Source: Alistipes sp.
GTDB lineage: Bacteria > Bacteroidota > Bacteroidia > Bacteroidales > Rikenellaceae
DNA length: 64,000 nucleotides
Direction: 5' to 3'
Assembly (NCBI GenBank): GCA_017631275.1
Contig: JAGBTQ010000003.1
Coordinates: 1 to 64,000, forward strand
Part shown: positions 7,501-16,706 of the stretch, one piece after another
How the letters are laid out: every line of letters begins with the position of its first letter
Numbering within the stretch: position 1 is the first letter of the stretch
Position numbers and translations under genes: made by a program
Notes under the pieces: generated by a model
Database searches by the model: none
The model's input: the letters and a program-made list of their open reading frames with translations, nothing else
What the model was told of the DNA's origin: nothing

Positions 7501-8934
7501 TTATCTGCGTGATGATGTGCTACCACCTCGTGAGCTACTGCTGCTTGAGCCACCAAATGAGCCACTGCCCATCGAGCGTGTTGTGGTCGATGACGAGCCT
7601 ACGCTACGGCTGCTCGAACCCACGGTGGTGCTACGCGAGGTTGTTGTGGTTGTGCCACTCGAACGTGAGCTCGACGACGAGGTGCCACGCACGGTTGTCG
7701 ATGTTGTGCTACGGCTCGACGATGTTGAAGTACCCTTGTTCACCTTTGTGGTGGTTGTGGTAGTACCTCTATTTGTGGTGCTGCCCGAGCCTCCAGTGCT
7801 CTTTGTTGTTGTCGTAGTCTTGGTGCTCTGGCGGAAGTTGCCATTGCCACTGTTGCCACTATTTGTTGTTGTCGTGGTTGTTGTGCCACGGCTAACATTT
7901 GTAGGCGTTGTTGTGCCACTACCCTTGGTGGTGGTTGTGCCACGGTCAACAGTCGTTGTGGTTGTGCCACGATACTTACTATCGGTGTTTACGCCTGTAG
8001 ATACCGAGCCACGGCCATTTGTTGGGCGTGTTACTACGGTTGTGCCGCCATAGTTCTTGTTCGATGTTGGCGAGGTGTAGCGTGTGCCCGAATTGTCGCG
8101 ACCATTGTGGTTGCCCGCGATAGGTCCTGACGAAGCACCCGAGCCAGTAGATACAAAGCCATGGTTAGAGCGGTTGTGGTCTGGGCGCTGAGGGCGGTGC
8201 TGTGGCGGACGCGGCGACACAGGCTTATGTGGGTGATAGTGGTTGTGGTAGTGGTGATAGTAGTGGTTGTGGTAGTGCGACCAATAGTAGCTATCGTAGT
8301 ACCATGGGTTATAACAGATGGTCCAGTTCCAATCGTACCACGAGTAGTGAGGATAGCCCCAGCATGAGTAGTAGAATGGATCTACACGATAGCTCCAGCC
8401 ATAGTTCCATGGCGAGGCATAGATGCCGAAGGTTACGTTTGTAGCACCCCACGAGCCAAACATCGAGGTGATGAACTTAGGCTCTACCCACACCTGGTTG
8501 CCCGACACCATGATGTTATAGAGTGCAGGGTCATACGCCGTAGCATACTGCATTGCACGGCTGTAGGATAGGTCGTAGTAGCTCGATGGCATGCGGTATG
8601 AGGGCGAGTTGAAGCCATACAACCTGCGAGCATAGGCGCTCTCATAGTCGTTGGCAATGATTGTCTGGTAGTTTGGCTCGGCAAGCGATGCGTAGTATTC
8701 AGCCTCGGCACGCTCCGCCTCTGCCTCTGCCTGACGTGCTGCCCACTGCGCCTCACGAGCCTCTGCCTCGGCTCGCTGTGCCTCAGCCTCAGCCTTAAGA
8801 CGGTTGGCAACAGCCACACGGTTGTCGGTGCGATATAGGTCGCTTGAGCCCAGCGACGATGTCATAAATAGCGACGAGCAACTTGTGAGCATTACCCCAC
8901 CCACAAGCGCAAATATCATAACAAATCTTCTCAT
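7501..8934 (-). CDS. Low-complexity Ser/Thr/Gly-rich lipoprotein
   Basis: Starting at 8934 gives a lipoprotein signal, MRRFVMIFALVGGVMLTSC, with lipid-modified Cys19; an ATG at 8985 would lie only a few bases after the predicted transcription start, so it is unlikely. Domains in order: an Ala/Glu-rich helical segment (repeated AEAEAQRAEAEAR), a middle part rich in Tyr, Trp and His (SWYDWN, then a YYHHYHNHYH run), and a long C-terminal region dominated by Thr, Ser, Gly and Arg (RGTTTTT, GTSSSSSR). I do not recognise the family. The tail is probably disordered and could be O-glycosylated, as extracytoplasmic Ser/Thr-rich proteins of Bacteroidetes often are. It precedes the FadL-like gene by 17 bases. 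Confidence 0.75.
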   Translation of the reverse strand: MRRFVMIFALVGGVMLTSCSSLFMTSSLGSSDLYRTDNRVAVANRLKAEAEAQRAEAEAREAQWAARQAEAEAERAEAEYYASLAEPNYQTIIANDYESAYARRLYGFNSPSYRMPSSYYDLSYSRAMQYATAYDPALYNIMVSGNQVWVEPKFITSMFGSWGATNVTFGIYASPWNYGWSYRVDPFYYSCWGYPHYSWYDWNWTICYNPWYYDSYYWSHYHNHYYHHYHNHYHPHKPVSPRPPQHRPQRPDHNRSNHGFVSTGSGASSGPIAGNHNGRDNSGTRYTSPTSNKNYGGTTVVTRPTNGRGSVSTGVNTDSKYRGTTTTTVDRGTTTTKGSGTTTPTNVSRGTTTTTTTNSGNSGNGNFRQSTKTTTTTKSTGGSGSTTNRGTTTTTTKVNKGTSTSSSRSTTSTTVRGTSSSSSRSSGTTTTTSRSTTVGSSSRSVGSSSTTTRSMGSGSFGGSSSSSSRGGSTSSRR

Positions 8935-8997
8935 AACGCCAAAGGTTTTAGTATTGGAGAAGAGCAAAAACTCTGCTATGTCCACTCTCTCCTATGG

Positions 8998-9005
8998 CAA
9001 AGATA
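8998..9005 (-). promoter_or_regulatory. Promoter -7 box for the lipoprotein/FadL-like operon
   Basis: TATCTTTG on the minus strand matches TAnnTTTG exactly. Transcription would begin near 8991, leaving a leader of about 57 bases before the preferred start codon at 8934. No good -33 TTTG box is visible. Confidence 0.5.
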
Positions 9006-9118
9006 GTAAAAAATTTACTATTTCCCATATTTTCTCCCTCGAAACGCCCACTTCATGGGGTGAAACGCCAAATTAGCAGGGCGAAACGACAATGTTGAGT
9101 GCTTCGGCAGCTCTTATC
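9006..9118. other. Intergenic stretch between divergent operons, nothing further seen
   Basis: This part of the roughly 330-base gap between the divergent lipoprotein and moxR operons has no gene. It includes three related CGAAACG(C/A) motifs (about 9041-9088), which could be coincidence or a binding site. Confidence 0.4.
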
Positions 9119-9149
9119 TTTGCCTTTTCCACTTTTTTTTATATATTTG
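9119..9149 (+). promoter_or_regulatory. Bacteroidetes promoter for the moxR/Bat operon
   Basis: TTTG (9119-9122), 19 bases and TATATTTG (9142-9149) fit the consensus in both boxes and spacing. The resulting leader of about 105 bases includes a small hairpin, ACGTCC-TCT-GGACGT (about 9175-9189). Confidence 0.75.
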
Positions 9150-9262
9150 CAATAATTTGGACCATAGTTTCGTTACGTCCTCTGGACGTGAGGCGGTAAC
9201 AAACCCTAAAATATCAGGTCCTAACCCAACCACGTAAACAAAATAAAAACATATAACACACA

Positions 9263-10261
9263 ATGAACGAGGTAGTTAACATCAAAGAGCTTAATGCTCA
9301 CATCGAGCAGGAGTCGATATTTGTCGATACCCTACGCAAGGAGATTGGACGCGTGATTGTTGGTCAGCAGCATCTTGTAGATACGCTCCTTATAGGTCTT
9401 CTTTCGGGCGGACACATTTTGTTGGAGGGTGTGCCAGGCTTGGCTAAGACACTTGCCATAACAACACTTTCGAAGGCTGTAGATGCCAAGTTTGCACGTA
9501 TTCAGTTTACCCCCGACCTGCTCCCTGCCGACCTTATAGGTACGCTCATCTACTCGCAGCGCAACGAGGAGTTTACCGTGAAGCGAGGCCCTATCTTCGC
9601 CAACTTTATCCTTGCCGACGAGATCAACCGCTCACCAGCAAAGGTGCAGTCGGCACTCTTGGAGGCTATGCAGGAGAAGCAGGTGACAATTGGCGATACT
9701 ACCTTCGCTCTTCCCGAGCCTTTCCTTGTTCTGGCTACGCAGAACCCATTGGAGCAGGAGGGTACCTACCCACTTCCTGAGGCGCAGGTAGATCGTTTTA
9801 TGCTCAAGGCTAAGATCTCGTATCCTAAGCGTGCCGAGGAGCTCGACATCATTCGCATGAACCTCAATGGCGCAGGCCTTCCCGAGGTGCAGCGTGTCAT
9901 TCGCCCCGAGGACATCATGCGTGCCCGCGAGGTGGTGAGCCAGGTATATATGGACGAGAAGATCGAGAAGTATATCATAGATATCATCTTTGCTACGCGT
10001 GAGCCATCGGAGTATAAACTTAATCATCTTCAGCCACTTATCGCATATGGCGGCTCGCCACGTGCCAGCATCTCGCTAGCTAAGGCAGCCAAGGCCTACG
10101 CCTTTATTCAGCGCCGTGGCTATGTCATTCCCGAGGATGTGCGTGCCGTGTGTCACGACGTATTACGCCACCGCATAGGTCTAACGTATGAGGCTGAGGC
10201 TGAGAACATCACTACAGAGCAGATTATCACCGACATTCTTAACAACGTCATCGTGCCCTAA
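9263..10261 (+). CDS. MoxR family AAA+ ATPase
   Basis: A 332-residue AAA+ ATPase of the MoxR group, chaperone-like ATPases that act with von Willebrand factor A (VWA) proteins. Walker A is GVPGLAKT (residues 56-63) and Walker B ends ILADE (116-120). The sensor region includes LATQNPLEQEGTYPLPEAQVDRF. It is the first gene of a six-gene operon (DUF58, BatD-like, TPR, two VWA proteins), the Bacteroidetes 'Bat' (Bacteroides aerotolerance) arrangement. Its stop overlaps the next start (TAATG). The operon is linked to stress or oxygen tolerance in Bacteroides fragilis; the molecular target is unknown. Confidence 0.95.
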   Translation: MNEVVNIKELNAHIEQESIFVDTLRKEIGRVIVGQQHLVDTLLIGLLSGGHILLEGVPGLAKTLAITTLSKAVDAKFARIQFTPDLLPADLIGTLIYSQRNEEFTVKRGPIFANFILADEINRSPAKVQSALLEAMQEKQVTIGDTTFALPEPFLVLATQNPLEQEGTYPLPEAQVDRFMLKAKISYPKRAEELDIIRMNLNGAGLPEVQRVIRPEDIMRAREVVSQVYMDEKIEKYIIDIIFATREPSEYKLNHLQPLIAYGGSPRASISLAKAAKAYAFIQRRGYVIPEDVRAVCHDVLRHRIGLTYEAEAENITTEQIITDILNNVIVP

Positions 10262-11145
10262 TGCAGCTTAGCGAGAACGAAATATTGCGCCGTGTGCGCC
10301 GAGTCGAGATTAAAACCCGAGGCCTCTCCGACGAGATATTCGCCGGAAAGTATCATACTGCCTTTCGTGGTCGAGGCATGTCGTTCTCGGAGGTGCGCGA
10401 GTACCGCGTGGGAGACGATGTGCGAGATATCGACTGGAACGTTACAGCCCGCACGGAGCGTGCTCATGTCAAGGTATATGAGGAGGAGCGTGAGCTTACG
10501 ATGATGCTCCTTGTGGATGTGTCGCCATCACGCCTCTTCGGCTCGAAGGAGCTCACAAAGAAGAATGTGATAACCGAGATTGCGGCGACGCTCGCCTTCT
10601 CGGCATCGAAGAACAACGATAAGGTGGGCTGCATACTCTTCTCGGACCATGTCGAGAAATTTATACCGCCAAAGAAGGGTCGTAGCCACATCCTCACGAT
10701 TATCCGTGAGCTTGTGGGCTTCCAGCCTACGGGAACATCGACACACCTCTCTGAGGCACTACGCTACCTTGTGGGCGTGAATAAGAAGCGCACAACAACC
10801 TTTATCCTCTCCGACTTTATCAACTCGGAGGGCGACAGACAGAAGCTTGAAGATGCCCTAAAAATCGCCTCGTCGAAGCACGACATCGTGGCTATCGAGG
10901 TCTATGATGAGCGCGACAGAGAGCTTCCCGATGTGGGTATTATCGAGGTTGAGGATGCCGAGACAGGGCAGCGAGAGTGGCTCGACACCTCGTCGGGCAA
11001 GGTGCGCGAGTATTGGCTCAAGCGCTTCGACGAGGAGCATGCAGATATGCAGTCGCTCCTTAAGCACAACCGCATAGATAGGGCAAGCGTGGCTACCGAT
11101 GGTGACTACGTTGCCGAACTTATCAAGATGTTTAAACAGCGATGA
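10261..11145 (+). CDS. DUF58 domain protein
   Basis: A 294-residue soluble protein of the DUF58 family, the constant partner of MoxR ATPases. The signature region RGMSFSEVREYRVGDDVRDIDWNVTART is at about residues 37-64. A VWA-like fold follows, with LLVDVSPSRLFGS in the place of the metal-binding DxSxS motif. Its start overlaps the moxR stop codon and its TGA overlaps the next ATG (ATGA), so translation is coupled on both sides. Probably an adaptor or substrate of MoxR. Confidence 0.93.
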   Translation: MQLSENEILRRVRRVEIKTRGLSDEIFAGKYHTAFRGRGMSFSEVREYRVGDDVRDIDWNVTARTERAHVKVYEEERELTMMLLVDVSPSRLFGSKELTKKNVITEIAATLAFSASKNNDKVGCILFSDHVEKFIPPKKGRSHILTIIRELVGFQPTGTSTHLSEALRYLVGVNKKRTTTFILSDFINSEGDRQKLEDALKIASSKHDIVAIEVYDERDRELPDVGIIEVEDAETGQREWLDTSSGKVREYWLKRFDEEHADMQSLLKHNRIDRASVATDGDYVAELIKMFKQR

Positions 11146-12281
11146 AACAACTACTTAACATACGCCGTTGGGTCGTTGCCCTAACCTTTGCGCTATGCTC
11201 CGTTGCCGCCTTTGCCGAGCAACCAACGCTCAGCGCCAGCTTCTCGCGCGATAGTGTCGAGGTGGGCGACCAGTTCGACTATACCATCGAGGTTGTTAAG
11301 GATCGTGCCACCGAGATTGGCATCCCCGACTTCGACGGCAACCCCACGGCAGAGGATATTCGCAAGCGCAACGAGGCACTCGCACACATATCTACCCTCA
11401 AGGAGTATAACGAGAGTAAGCTGGAGCTTATAGAGGAGTACCCAATCGACACTCTCAAGGTTGAGGGACGCACACTCCACCTACGCAAGCGCTACCGCCT
11501 TGCCGCAATGGAGACCGGCGACCTGCGCCTACGCCCCGCCATACTCTACTTCGAGAAGAACCGCGAGCAGCCCGACACCATCTATGCCAAGGACACCCTT
11601 GTGCTCAGCGTGGCACGCTACGAGGAGCTCGACACCCTCAGCTTCATGATGCTCGACCCCACGGGGCAGGGCACAAAGATAAACACCCAGCTTGCACAGC
11701 AACATCTTGGCACTGAGGGCATAACAACACAGAAAGACCTCCCCTTCCGCTTTCTTGAGGTGCGCGACTATGTCATCTACGGCTTAATTGCTTTGGTGCT
11801 TCTAAGCCTCACGGTCTGGCTTGTAGCGTCGCAACTATACAAATATATGCGCAAGCGTGAGGCTACGGAGCGTGTGCTACCGAAGATTGCGCCACACATC
11901 GTTGCCAACAAGGCTCTCGTGGAGCTCAACCACCGCAAGCTATGGCAGAATGGCAAGTACAAACTATACTATACCGAGCTCACGGCTATTTTGCGTGTCT
12001 ATATCTCTGAGCGCTGGGGCATTAGCGCCATGGAGTACACCACGCCCGAGATTATCGAGGCTCTCAGCGACATAGATATGCCTCGTGACAGTCGCTTTGC
12101 GCTTGTTGCCCTGCTTCGCACCGCCGACATGGTGAAGTTTGCCAAGGCAGAGCCCGATGCCGACGAGAACGAGGAGAACTACACCCGTGCCTACTACTTC
12201 GTCGAGAACACCAAGCTCATAGATGAGGCTGAGAACGAGGGCAAGGAGGATATAACCATTGAGACAAAGATTGGAGAGTGA
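11142..12281 (+). CDS. BatD-like membrane protein of the Bat operon
   Basis: A 379-residue protein with a signal peptide (ending SVAAFA), an Ig-like extracytoplasmic region beginning QPTLSASFSRDSVEVGDQFDYTIEV, and one strong transmembrane helix near residues 210-230 (YVIYGLIALVLLSLTVWLVA). A cytoplasmic helical domain of about 150 residues follows. The N-terminus resembles the start of BatD, but the protein is well short of the roughly 600 residues usual for BatD. It overlaps both neighbours by ATGA. It probably anchors or presents the MoxR/VWA assembly at the inner membrane; this is inferred from context and topology. Confidence 0.75.
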   Translation: MKQLLNIRRWVVALTFALCSVAAFAEQPTLSASFSRDSVEVGDQFDYTIEVVKDRATEIGIPDFDGNPTAEDIRKRNEALAHISTLKEYNESKLELIEEYPIDTLKVEGRTLHLRKRYRLAAMETGDLRLRPAILYFEKNREQPDTIYAKDTLVLSVARYEELDTLSFMMLDPTGQGTKINTQLAQQHLGTEGITTQKDLPFRFLEVRDYVIYGLIALVLLSLTVWLVASQLYKYMRKREATERVLPKIAPHIVANKALVELNHRKLWQNGKYKLYYTELTAILRVYISERWGISAMEYTTPEIIEALSDIDMPRDSRFALVALLRTADMVKFAKAEPDADENEENYTRAYYFVENTKLIDEAENEGKEDITIETKIGE

Positions 12282-13138
12282 TGAGAGGTAGTTTTATACA
12301 TATAGCTATATTTGCGGTTGTTGCCATAGTGCTGAATATCAGCCCACTATCGGCACAGCTACTCCCCGAGCGCAAACTTGTGCGCCAGGGCAACGAGCAG
12401 TTTGAGCGTCGCAACTTCAACAATAGCCTCAACCGCTACAACGAGGCGTTGGAGCATGCGCCCCACTCCTACGAGGCGCAGTACAACCGTGCCAATGCCT
12501 ACCTTCAAAAAAAGTTGGCTAACCCTCAGGACTCGACACTCAGCGATGTTACGTCGAACCGCTACTTCGAGCAAATAGCCTCAAACAAGAGCCTCAGCCC
12601 CGAGCAGCGTGGCGAGGTGCTACGCAACCTTGGCGAGAGCCTCTTTCTGCAGGAGGAGTACGAGGCGTCGCTAAATGCCTTTCGCGAGTCGCTAAAGCTC
12701 AACCCCAACGATGCTGAGACCAAGCGCAACTATGTGCTAACCAAGCGCATAGTAGATCAGAAGCGCAATCAGCAGCAACAACAACAACAGCAAAACGACC
12801 AGCAACAGCAGCAGGACAATCAGCAAAACAACGACCAGCAACAGAACAACGACCAGCAGCAAAACCAGAATAACAACAACCAGAACGAGCAGAACAACCA
12901 GAACGAGCAGCAGGACAAGGGCAACAACAACGAAAACAAGCCCGAGGAGCAGCCTCAGAATGGTGACGAGCCTAAGCAAGATGAGCAGTCTGAGGGTGGC
13001 GATAAGCCAAAGCCTGAGGGTGCTACGCCCGAGCAGGAGCGCATGCTCGATGTTATTCAGGGTGAGGAGGATAAGACTCAGGACAAGATAAAGGATGCTA
13101 AGCAGGGTGTTGTGGTCTTTGGCAAGAAAAATTGGTAA
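12278..13138 (+). CDS. TPR protein with Gln/Asn-rich tail (BatC-like)
   Basis: A 286-residue protein: an N-terminal signal or anchor segment ending SPLSA, then two or three tetratricopeptide repeats (about residues 30-160, ERRNFNNSLNRYNEALEHAPHSYEAQYNRANAYL and similar). Next comes a tract of about 50 residues almost entirely Gln and Asn, then an acidic/Lys-rich tail. TPR proteins in this operon are called BatC. The Gln/Asn run uses CAG, CAA and AAC codons mixed together, so it is not a simple recent DNA slippage product. A periplasmic scaffold role is likely. Confidence 0.85.
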   Translation: MMRGSFIHIAIFAVVAIVLNISPLSAQLLPERKLVRQGNEQFERRNFNNSLNRYNEALEHAPHSYEAQYNRANAYLQKKLANPQDSTLSDVTSNRYFEQIASNKSLSPEQRGEVLRNLGESLFLQEEYEASLNAFRESLKLNPNDAETKRNYVLTKRIVDQKRNQQQQQQQQNDQQQQQDNQQNNDQQQNNDQQQNQNNNNQNEQNNQNEQQDKGNNNENKPEEQPQNGDEPKQDEQSEGGDKPKPEGATPEQERMLDVIQGEEDKTQDKIKDAKQGVVVFGKKNW

Positions 13139-13141
13139 AGT

Positions 13142-14128
13142 ATGACATTTCAAAATCCCGAAATATTGTGGCTGCTTCTGATAGTGCCACTCTTGATTGC
13201 CTACTACATATGGGTGGGTCGCCTAAGGGCAACACTCATTGTATCGACGCTTGGCAGTGGTCGTGGTCGTGCACCACGCACATGGCGCTACTGGCTACGC
13301 CACCTACCCCACGCACTACGCCTCATGGCGCTCTCGCTCCTTATCATAGCCCTTGCTCGCCCCGTTGAGCAGCACGCCGAGAGCGAGACGACAATCGAGG
13401 GTATCGACATCGTGTTGGCAATGGATATATCTGGCTCGATGCTCGCCCAGGACTTCAAGCCCAACCGCATAGAGTCGTCAAAGAAGATTGCCTCGGAGTT
13501 TGTTGCCGACCGCCAGGGCGACCGCCTCTCTATAGTGGCATTTGCTGGCGAGGCCTTTGCGCAGTGTCCGCTAACATCGGACCGCAGTGCCGTGCAGACA
13601 TCGCTTGCTCGCCTACGTAGTGGCATTATCGACGACGGTACTGCCATAGGTAATGGTCTGGCTACTGCCATCAACCGCCTACGCGAGAGCGGCTCAAAGT
13701 CGAAGGTTGTGGTGCTGCTGACCGATGGTGTGAACAACAGTGGCTCGATGTCGCCACTCATGGCTGCCGACATAGCTAAGAACATGGGTATCAAGGTATA
13801 TACCATTGGCGTAGGTCGCCGTGGCACAGCCCCAACACCCGTCATGGACCCATTCGGAAACGTAGGCTTGGCAATGGTGAACGTCGAGATTGACGAGGAG
13901 CTGTTGCGCGAGATATCGTCTATGACAGGTGCTAAATACTTCCGTGCTGAGAATGCCGAGGCGCTGACAAAGATCTACGACGAGATCGACAAGATGGAGA
14001 AGAGCAAGGTTGAGGTAAACGACTACATATCCTACGAGGAGCTATATCTCGGCTGGCTAATATGGGGCTTGATACTGCTCATTGCCGAGTTGTTTGTTAG
14101 CCGTGTAGTACTCAACCGATTGCCATAA
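13142..14128 (+). CDS. VWA domain membrane protein, BatA-like
   Basis: A 328-residue protein with hydrophobic helices near the N-terminus (residues 8-25 and 57-72), a von Willebrand factor A domain with the metal-binding motif DISGS (Asp95, Ser97, Ser99), and a C-terminal helix (LGWLIWGLILLIAELFV). The VWA domain should face the periplasm or lie close to the membrane. It starts 3 bases after the TPR gene. Such paired VWA proteins are the predicted clients or partners of the MoxR ATPase. Confidence 0.92.
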   Translation: MTFQNPEILWLLLIVPLLIAYYIWVGRLRATLIVSTLGSGRGRAPRTWRYWLRHLPHALRLMALSLLIIALARPVEQHAESETTIEGIDIVLAMDISGSMLAQDFKPNRIESSKKIASEFVADRQGDRLSIVAFAGEAFAQCPLTSDRSAVQTSLARLRSGIIDDGTAIGNGLATAINRLRESGSKSKVVVLLTDGVNNSGSMSPLMAADIAKNMGIKVYTIGVGRRGTAPTPVMDPFGNVGLAMVNVEIDEELLREISSMTGAKYFRAENAEALTKIYDEIDKMEKSKVEVNDYISYEELYLGWLIWGLILLIAELFVSRVVLNRLP

Positions 14129-14152
14129 CAACATATAACAAAGATAGTTACA

Positions 14153-15208
14153 ATGGTAAATATATTTCATTTTGCATCGCCCGAGCGTCTGTGGCTACTA
14201 GCTATTGCCCCAGCCATACTGCTACTACATTGGCTTGTGGGCAGATACTCCAAGCGTAAGCTTAGGCGCATGGGTAACCCCGCAACGCTTGGCGAGCTTA
14301 TGCCCGCAAAATCTGTGGCACGAGGCTGGATTAAGTCCTCGCTCATTGCCCTCGCCGTAGTCTTTATCGCCCTCGCCGCAGCACGCCCACAGACAGGTGC
14401 TAAGCTAAGCAGCAAGGAGCGCAAGGGTCGCGAGATAGTGCTTGTGGTAGATGTATCTAACTCGATGCTTGCCGAGGATGTCGAGCCGAGTCGCATGGAG
14501 CGCACACGCTATGCCATAACAAACCTTGTGGATAAGATGAAGGAGGACGGCGTGGGTATCGTAGCCTTTGCCGACGAGTCGTTGGTGGTGCTCCCCGTGA
14601 CGAGCGACTATAAAATGGCGCTATCGAAGGTTAAGCGACTATCGCCCGCGCTAATCCCAGCGCAAGGAACCGACGTTGGTGAGGCCATCGAGACTGCCAT
14701 GCTCTCATTCTCAAGCAACACACACACCTCTAAGAGCCGTGTGATGATACTTATAACCGACGGCGAGGACCACGACGAGCAGGCCCTGGAGGCGGCAAAG
14801 CGTGCAGCACAGATGGGTGTCACTATATGTTGCATCGGTATCGGCACACCCGAGGGTAAGCCCCTCAAGGTAAATGGCGACTTTATCGAGGACGAAGATG
14901 GTAAGATGGTGCTCACAAAGCTCAACGAGGAGCTTTTGCAGCAGATTGCCGAGACCACCGAGGGTATATATACCCGCTCACGCAACGAGGACTTCGGCCT
15001 TGAGGGTATTGTCGAGCGCCTCAACCAGATTGAGGCATCGGAGCTTACGGAGATAACCTTTGCCGAGTACGACGAGGAGTATCAGTGGTTCTTGGGCGTA
15101 GCACTCCTACTGCTTATCGCTGAGGTAGTTATCCTCCCACGCCGCAACCCACTGCTACGTGGTGTGAAGCTCTTTGAGAGAAACGAACAAGGTGAAACAC
15201 ATAAATAA
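14153..15208 (+). CDS. VWA domain membrane protein, BatB-like
   Basis: A 351-residue relative of the preceding BatA-like protein, with two N-terminal membrane helices (about 12-30 and 62-78), a VWA domain whose metal site is DVSNS (Asp100, Ser102, Ser104), and a C-terminal helix (WFLGVALLLLIAEVVIL). It is 24 bases after its paralogue and is the last Bat gene here. No full-length BatD or BatE follows; the next gene is pepD. Confidence 0.92.
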   Translation: MVNIFHFASPERLWLLAIAPAILLLHWLVGRYSKRKLRRMGNPATLGELMPAKSVARGWIKSSLIALAVVFIALAAARPQTGAKLSSKERKGREIVLVVDVSNSMLAEDVEPSRMERTRYAITNLVDKMKEDGVGIVAFADESLVVLPVTSDYKMALSKVKRLSPALIPAQGTDVGEAIETAMLSFSSNTHTSKSRVMILITDGEDHDEQALEAAKRAAQMGVTICCIGIGTPEGKPLKVNGDFIEDEDGKMVLTKLNEELLQQIAETTEGIYTRSRNEDFGLEGIVERLNQIEASELTEITFAEYDEEYQWFLGVALLLLIAEVVILPRRNPLLRGVKLFERNEQGETHK

Positions 15209-15234
15209 ACTAACTCAATAAAACTAACCTGATT

Positions 15235-16689
15235 ATGACAATTCGTGAATTAGAGCCAAAGCTCATTTGGGAGCAATTTGACGACATTACTAAGGTGCCA
15301 CGTCCTTCAAAGAAGGAGGGCAAGATTATCGAGTGGTTGGTAGCCTTTGCCCAGAAGCATGGCTTCGACTATCAGACCGACGCTACAGGCAACGTTGTTA
15401 TGCGCAAGGCGGCAACACCTGGCTTCGAGGATCGCCCAGCCGTTATCCTCCAGTCGCACATGGACATGGTGTGCGAGAAGAACTCTAACGTTGAGTTCGA
15501 CTTCGAGAACGACCCTATCGAGACATATATCGACGGCGAGTGGGTTAAGGCTAAGGGCACAACTCTTGGTGCTGACTGCGGTATCGGTATGGCTGCTGCA
15601 TTGGCAGTGTTGCTCGACAACACACTTGAGCACCCTGCAATCGAGGCACTCTTCACCGTAGATGAGGAGACAGGCCTCACAGGTGCTTTCGGCCTTGGCG
15701 AGGGCATGCTCACAGGTAAGTATCTCGTAAACCTCGACTCTGAGGACGAGGGCGAGTTGTTCATCGGCTGCGCTGGTGGTATCGACACTGTGGCTACTAT
15801 GACATACGAGAGCGAGGAGCTCCCTGAGGACTACACCTTCGTGCGCCTCGAGGTTGGCGACCTGCTTGGTGGTCACTCTGGCGACGACATCGACAAGGGT
15901 CGTGCCAACTCTAACAAGCTTCTTGCACGCTTCCTCTACAACGCTATCGACAAGTTCGGTGTAGCCTTGGCAGAGTTCGATGGCGGTAACCTCCGCAACG
16001 CTATCCCTCGTGAGGCATACGCTATCGTGGGTGTTCCTTCGGCTGAGGTCGAGGACTTCGAGGAGCGCTACTTGGAGTTTGGTCAGATGATGATGGAGGA
16101 GTTCAAGCACACCGAGCCACGCATGCGCTTTGCTGTGACCGACGCTGAGGCTCCTAAGCACGTTATGTCGAACGACGATATGTGCTACTTGCTTCTCACT
16201 CTTGTGGGTCTTCCTAACGGCGTTCTCGGCATGTCGTTCGCTATGCCAGGCCTCGTTGAGACATCATCGAACCTCGCCTCTGTTAAGTTCGACCTCGAGA
16301 AGCAGGAGATTAAGGTTACCACATCGCAGCGTTCATCTGTTGAGAGCGCTAAGCTCTACGCATCGCAGCACATCGAGTCAGTATTCTATCTTGCCGGCTT
16401 CGACGTTGAGCACTCTGACGGTTACCCTGGCTGGGCGCCTAACCCAGAGTCTAAGCTCCTCACCGAGAGCGTTGAGTGCTACCGCAAGCTCTTCGGCACC
16501 GAGCCTAAGGTGCGTGCTATCCACGCTGGCTTGGAGTGTGGCTTGTTCCTCGAGAAGTACCCACACCTCGAGATGGTGTCATTCGGTCCTACGTTGCGTG
16601 GCGTACACTCGCCCGACGAGCGTCTTGAGATCTCTACCGTTGATAAGTTCTGGAGACTCCTCGTTGAGCTTCTCCGCACAATCAAGTAG
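15235..16689 (+). CDS. pepD: Aminoacyl-histidine dipeptidase (M20C)
   Basis: A 484-residue cytosolic zinc peptidase of family M20, subfamily C, which cleaves Xaa-His and a broad range of other dipeptides. The metal site is readable: QSHMDM (His75, Asp77), GADCGIG (Asp114), DEETG (catalytic Glu144, metal Glu145), the NLDSED Asp, and a C-terminal HAGLECG His. Length matches the family. It follows the Bat operon by 26 bases and could be read through from it; a clear terminator stands at 16707-16749. Confidence 0.95.
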   Translation: MTIRELEPKLIWEQFDDITKVPRPSKKEGKIIEWLVAFAQKHGFDYQTDATGNVVMRKAATPGFEDRPAVILQSHMDMVCEKNSNVEFDFENDPIETYIDGEWVKAKGTTLGADCGIGMAAALAVLLDNTLEHPAIEALFTVDEETGLTGAFGLGEGMLTGKYLVNLDSEDEGELFIGCAGGIDTVATMTYESEELPEDYTFVRLEVGDLLGGHSGDDIDKGRANSNKLLARFLYNAIDKFGVALAEFDGGNLRNAIPREAYAIVGVPSAEVEDFEERYLEFGQMMMEEFKHTEPRMRFAVTDAEAPKHVMSNDDMCYLLLTLVGLPNGVLGMSFAMPGLVETSSNLASVKFDLEKQEIKVTTSQRSSVESAKLYASQHIESVFYLAGFDVEHSDGYPGWAPNPESKLLTESVECYRKLFGTEPKVRAIHAGLECGLFLEKYPHLEMVSFGPTLRGVHSPDERLEISTVDKFWRLLVELLRTIK

Positions 16690-16706
16690 TGTGAACTTAT
16701 ATAGAC

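Noticed and set aside
7517-8053. Val/Leu/Pro-rich open frame opposite the low-complexity lipoprotein
   Set aside because: It is the antisense of the Thr/Ser-rich tail (GTT/GTG runs), with no start context; the lipoprotein frame has a signal peptide.
12737-13153. Leucine-rich open frame opposite the BatC-like gene
   Set aside because: It is the complement of CAG/CAA/AAC codons and only looks like a membrane protein for that reason.
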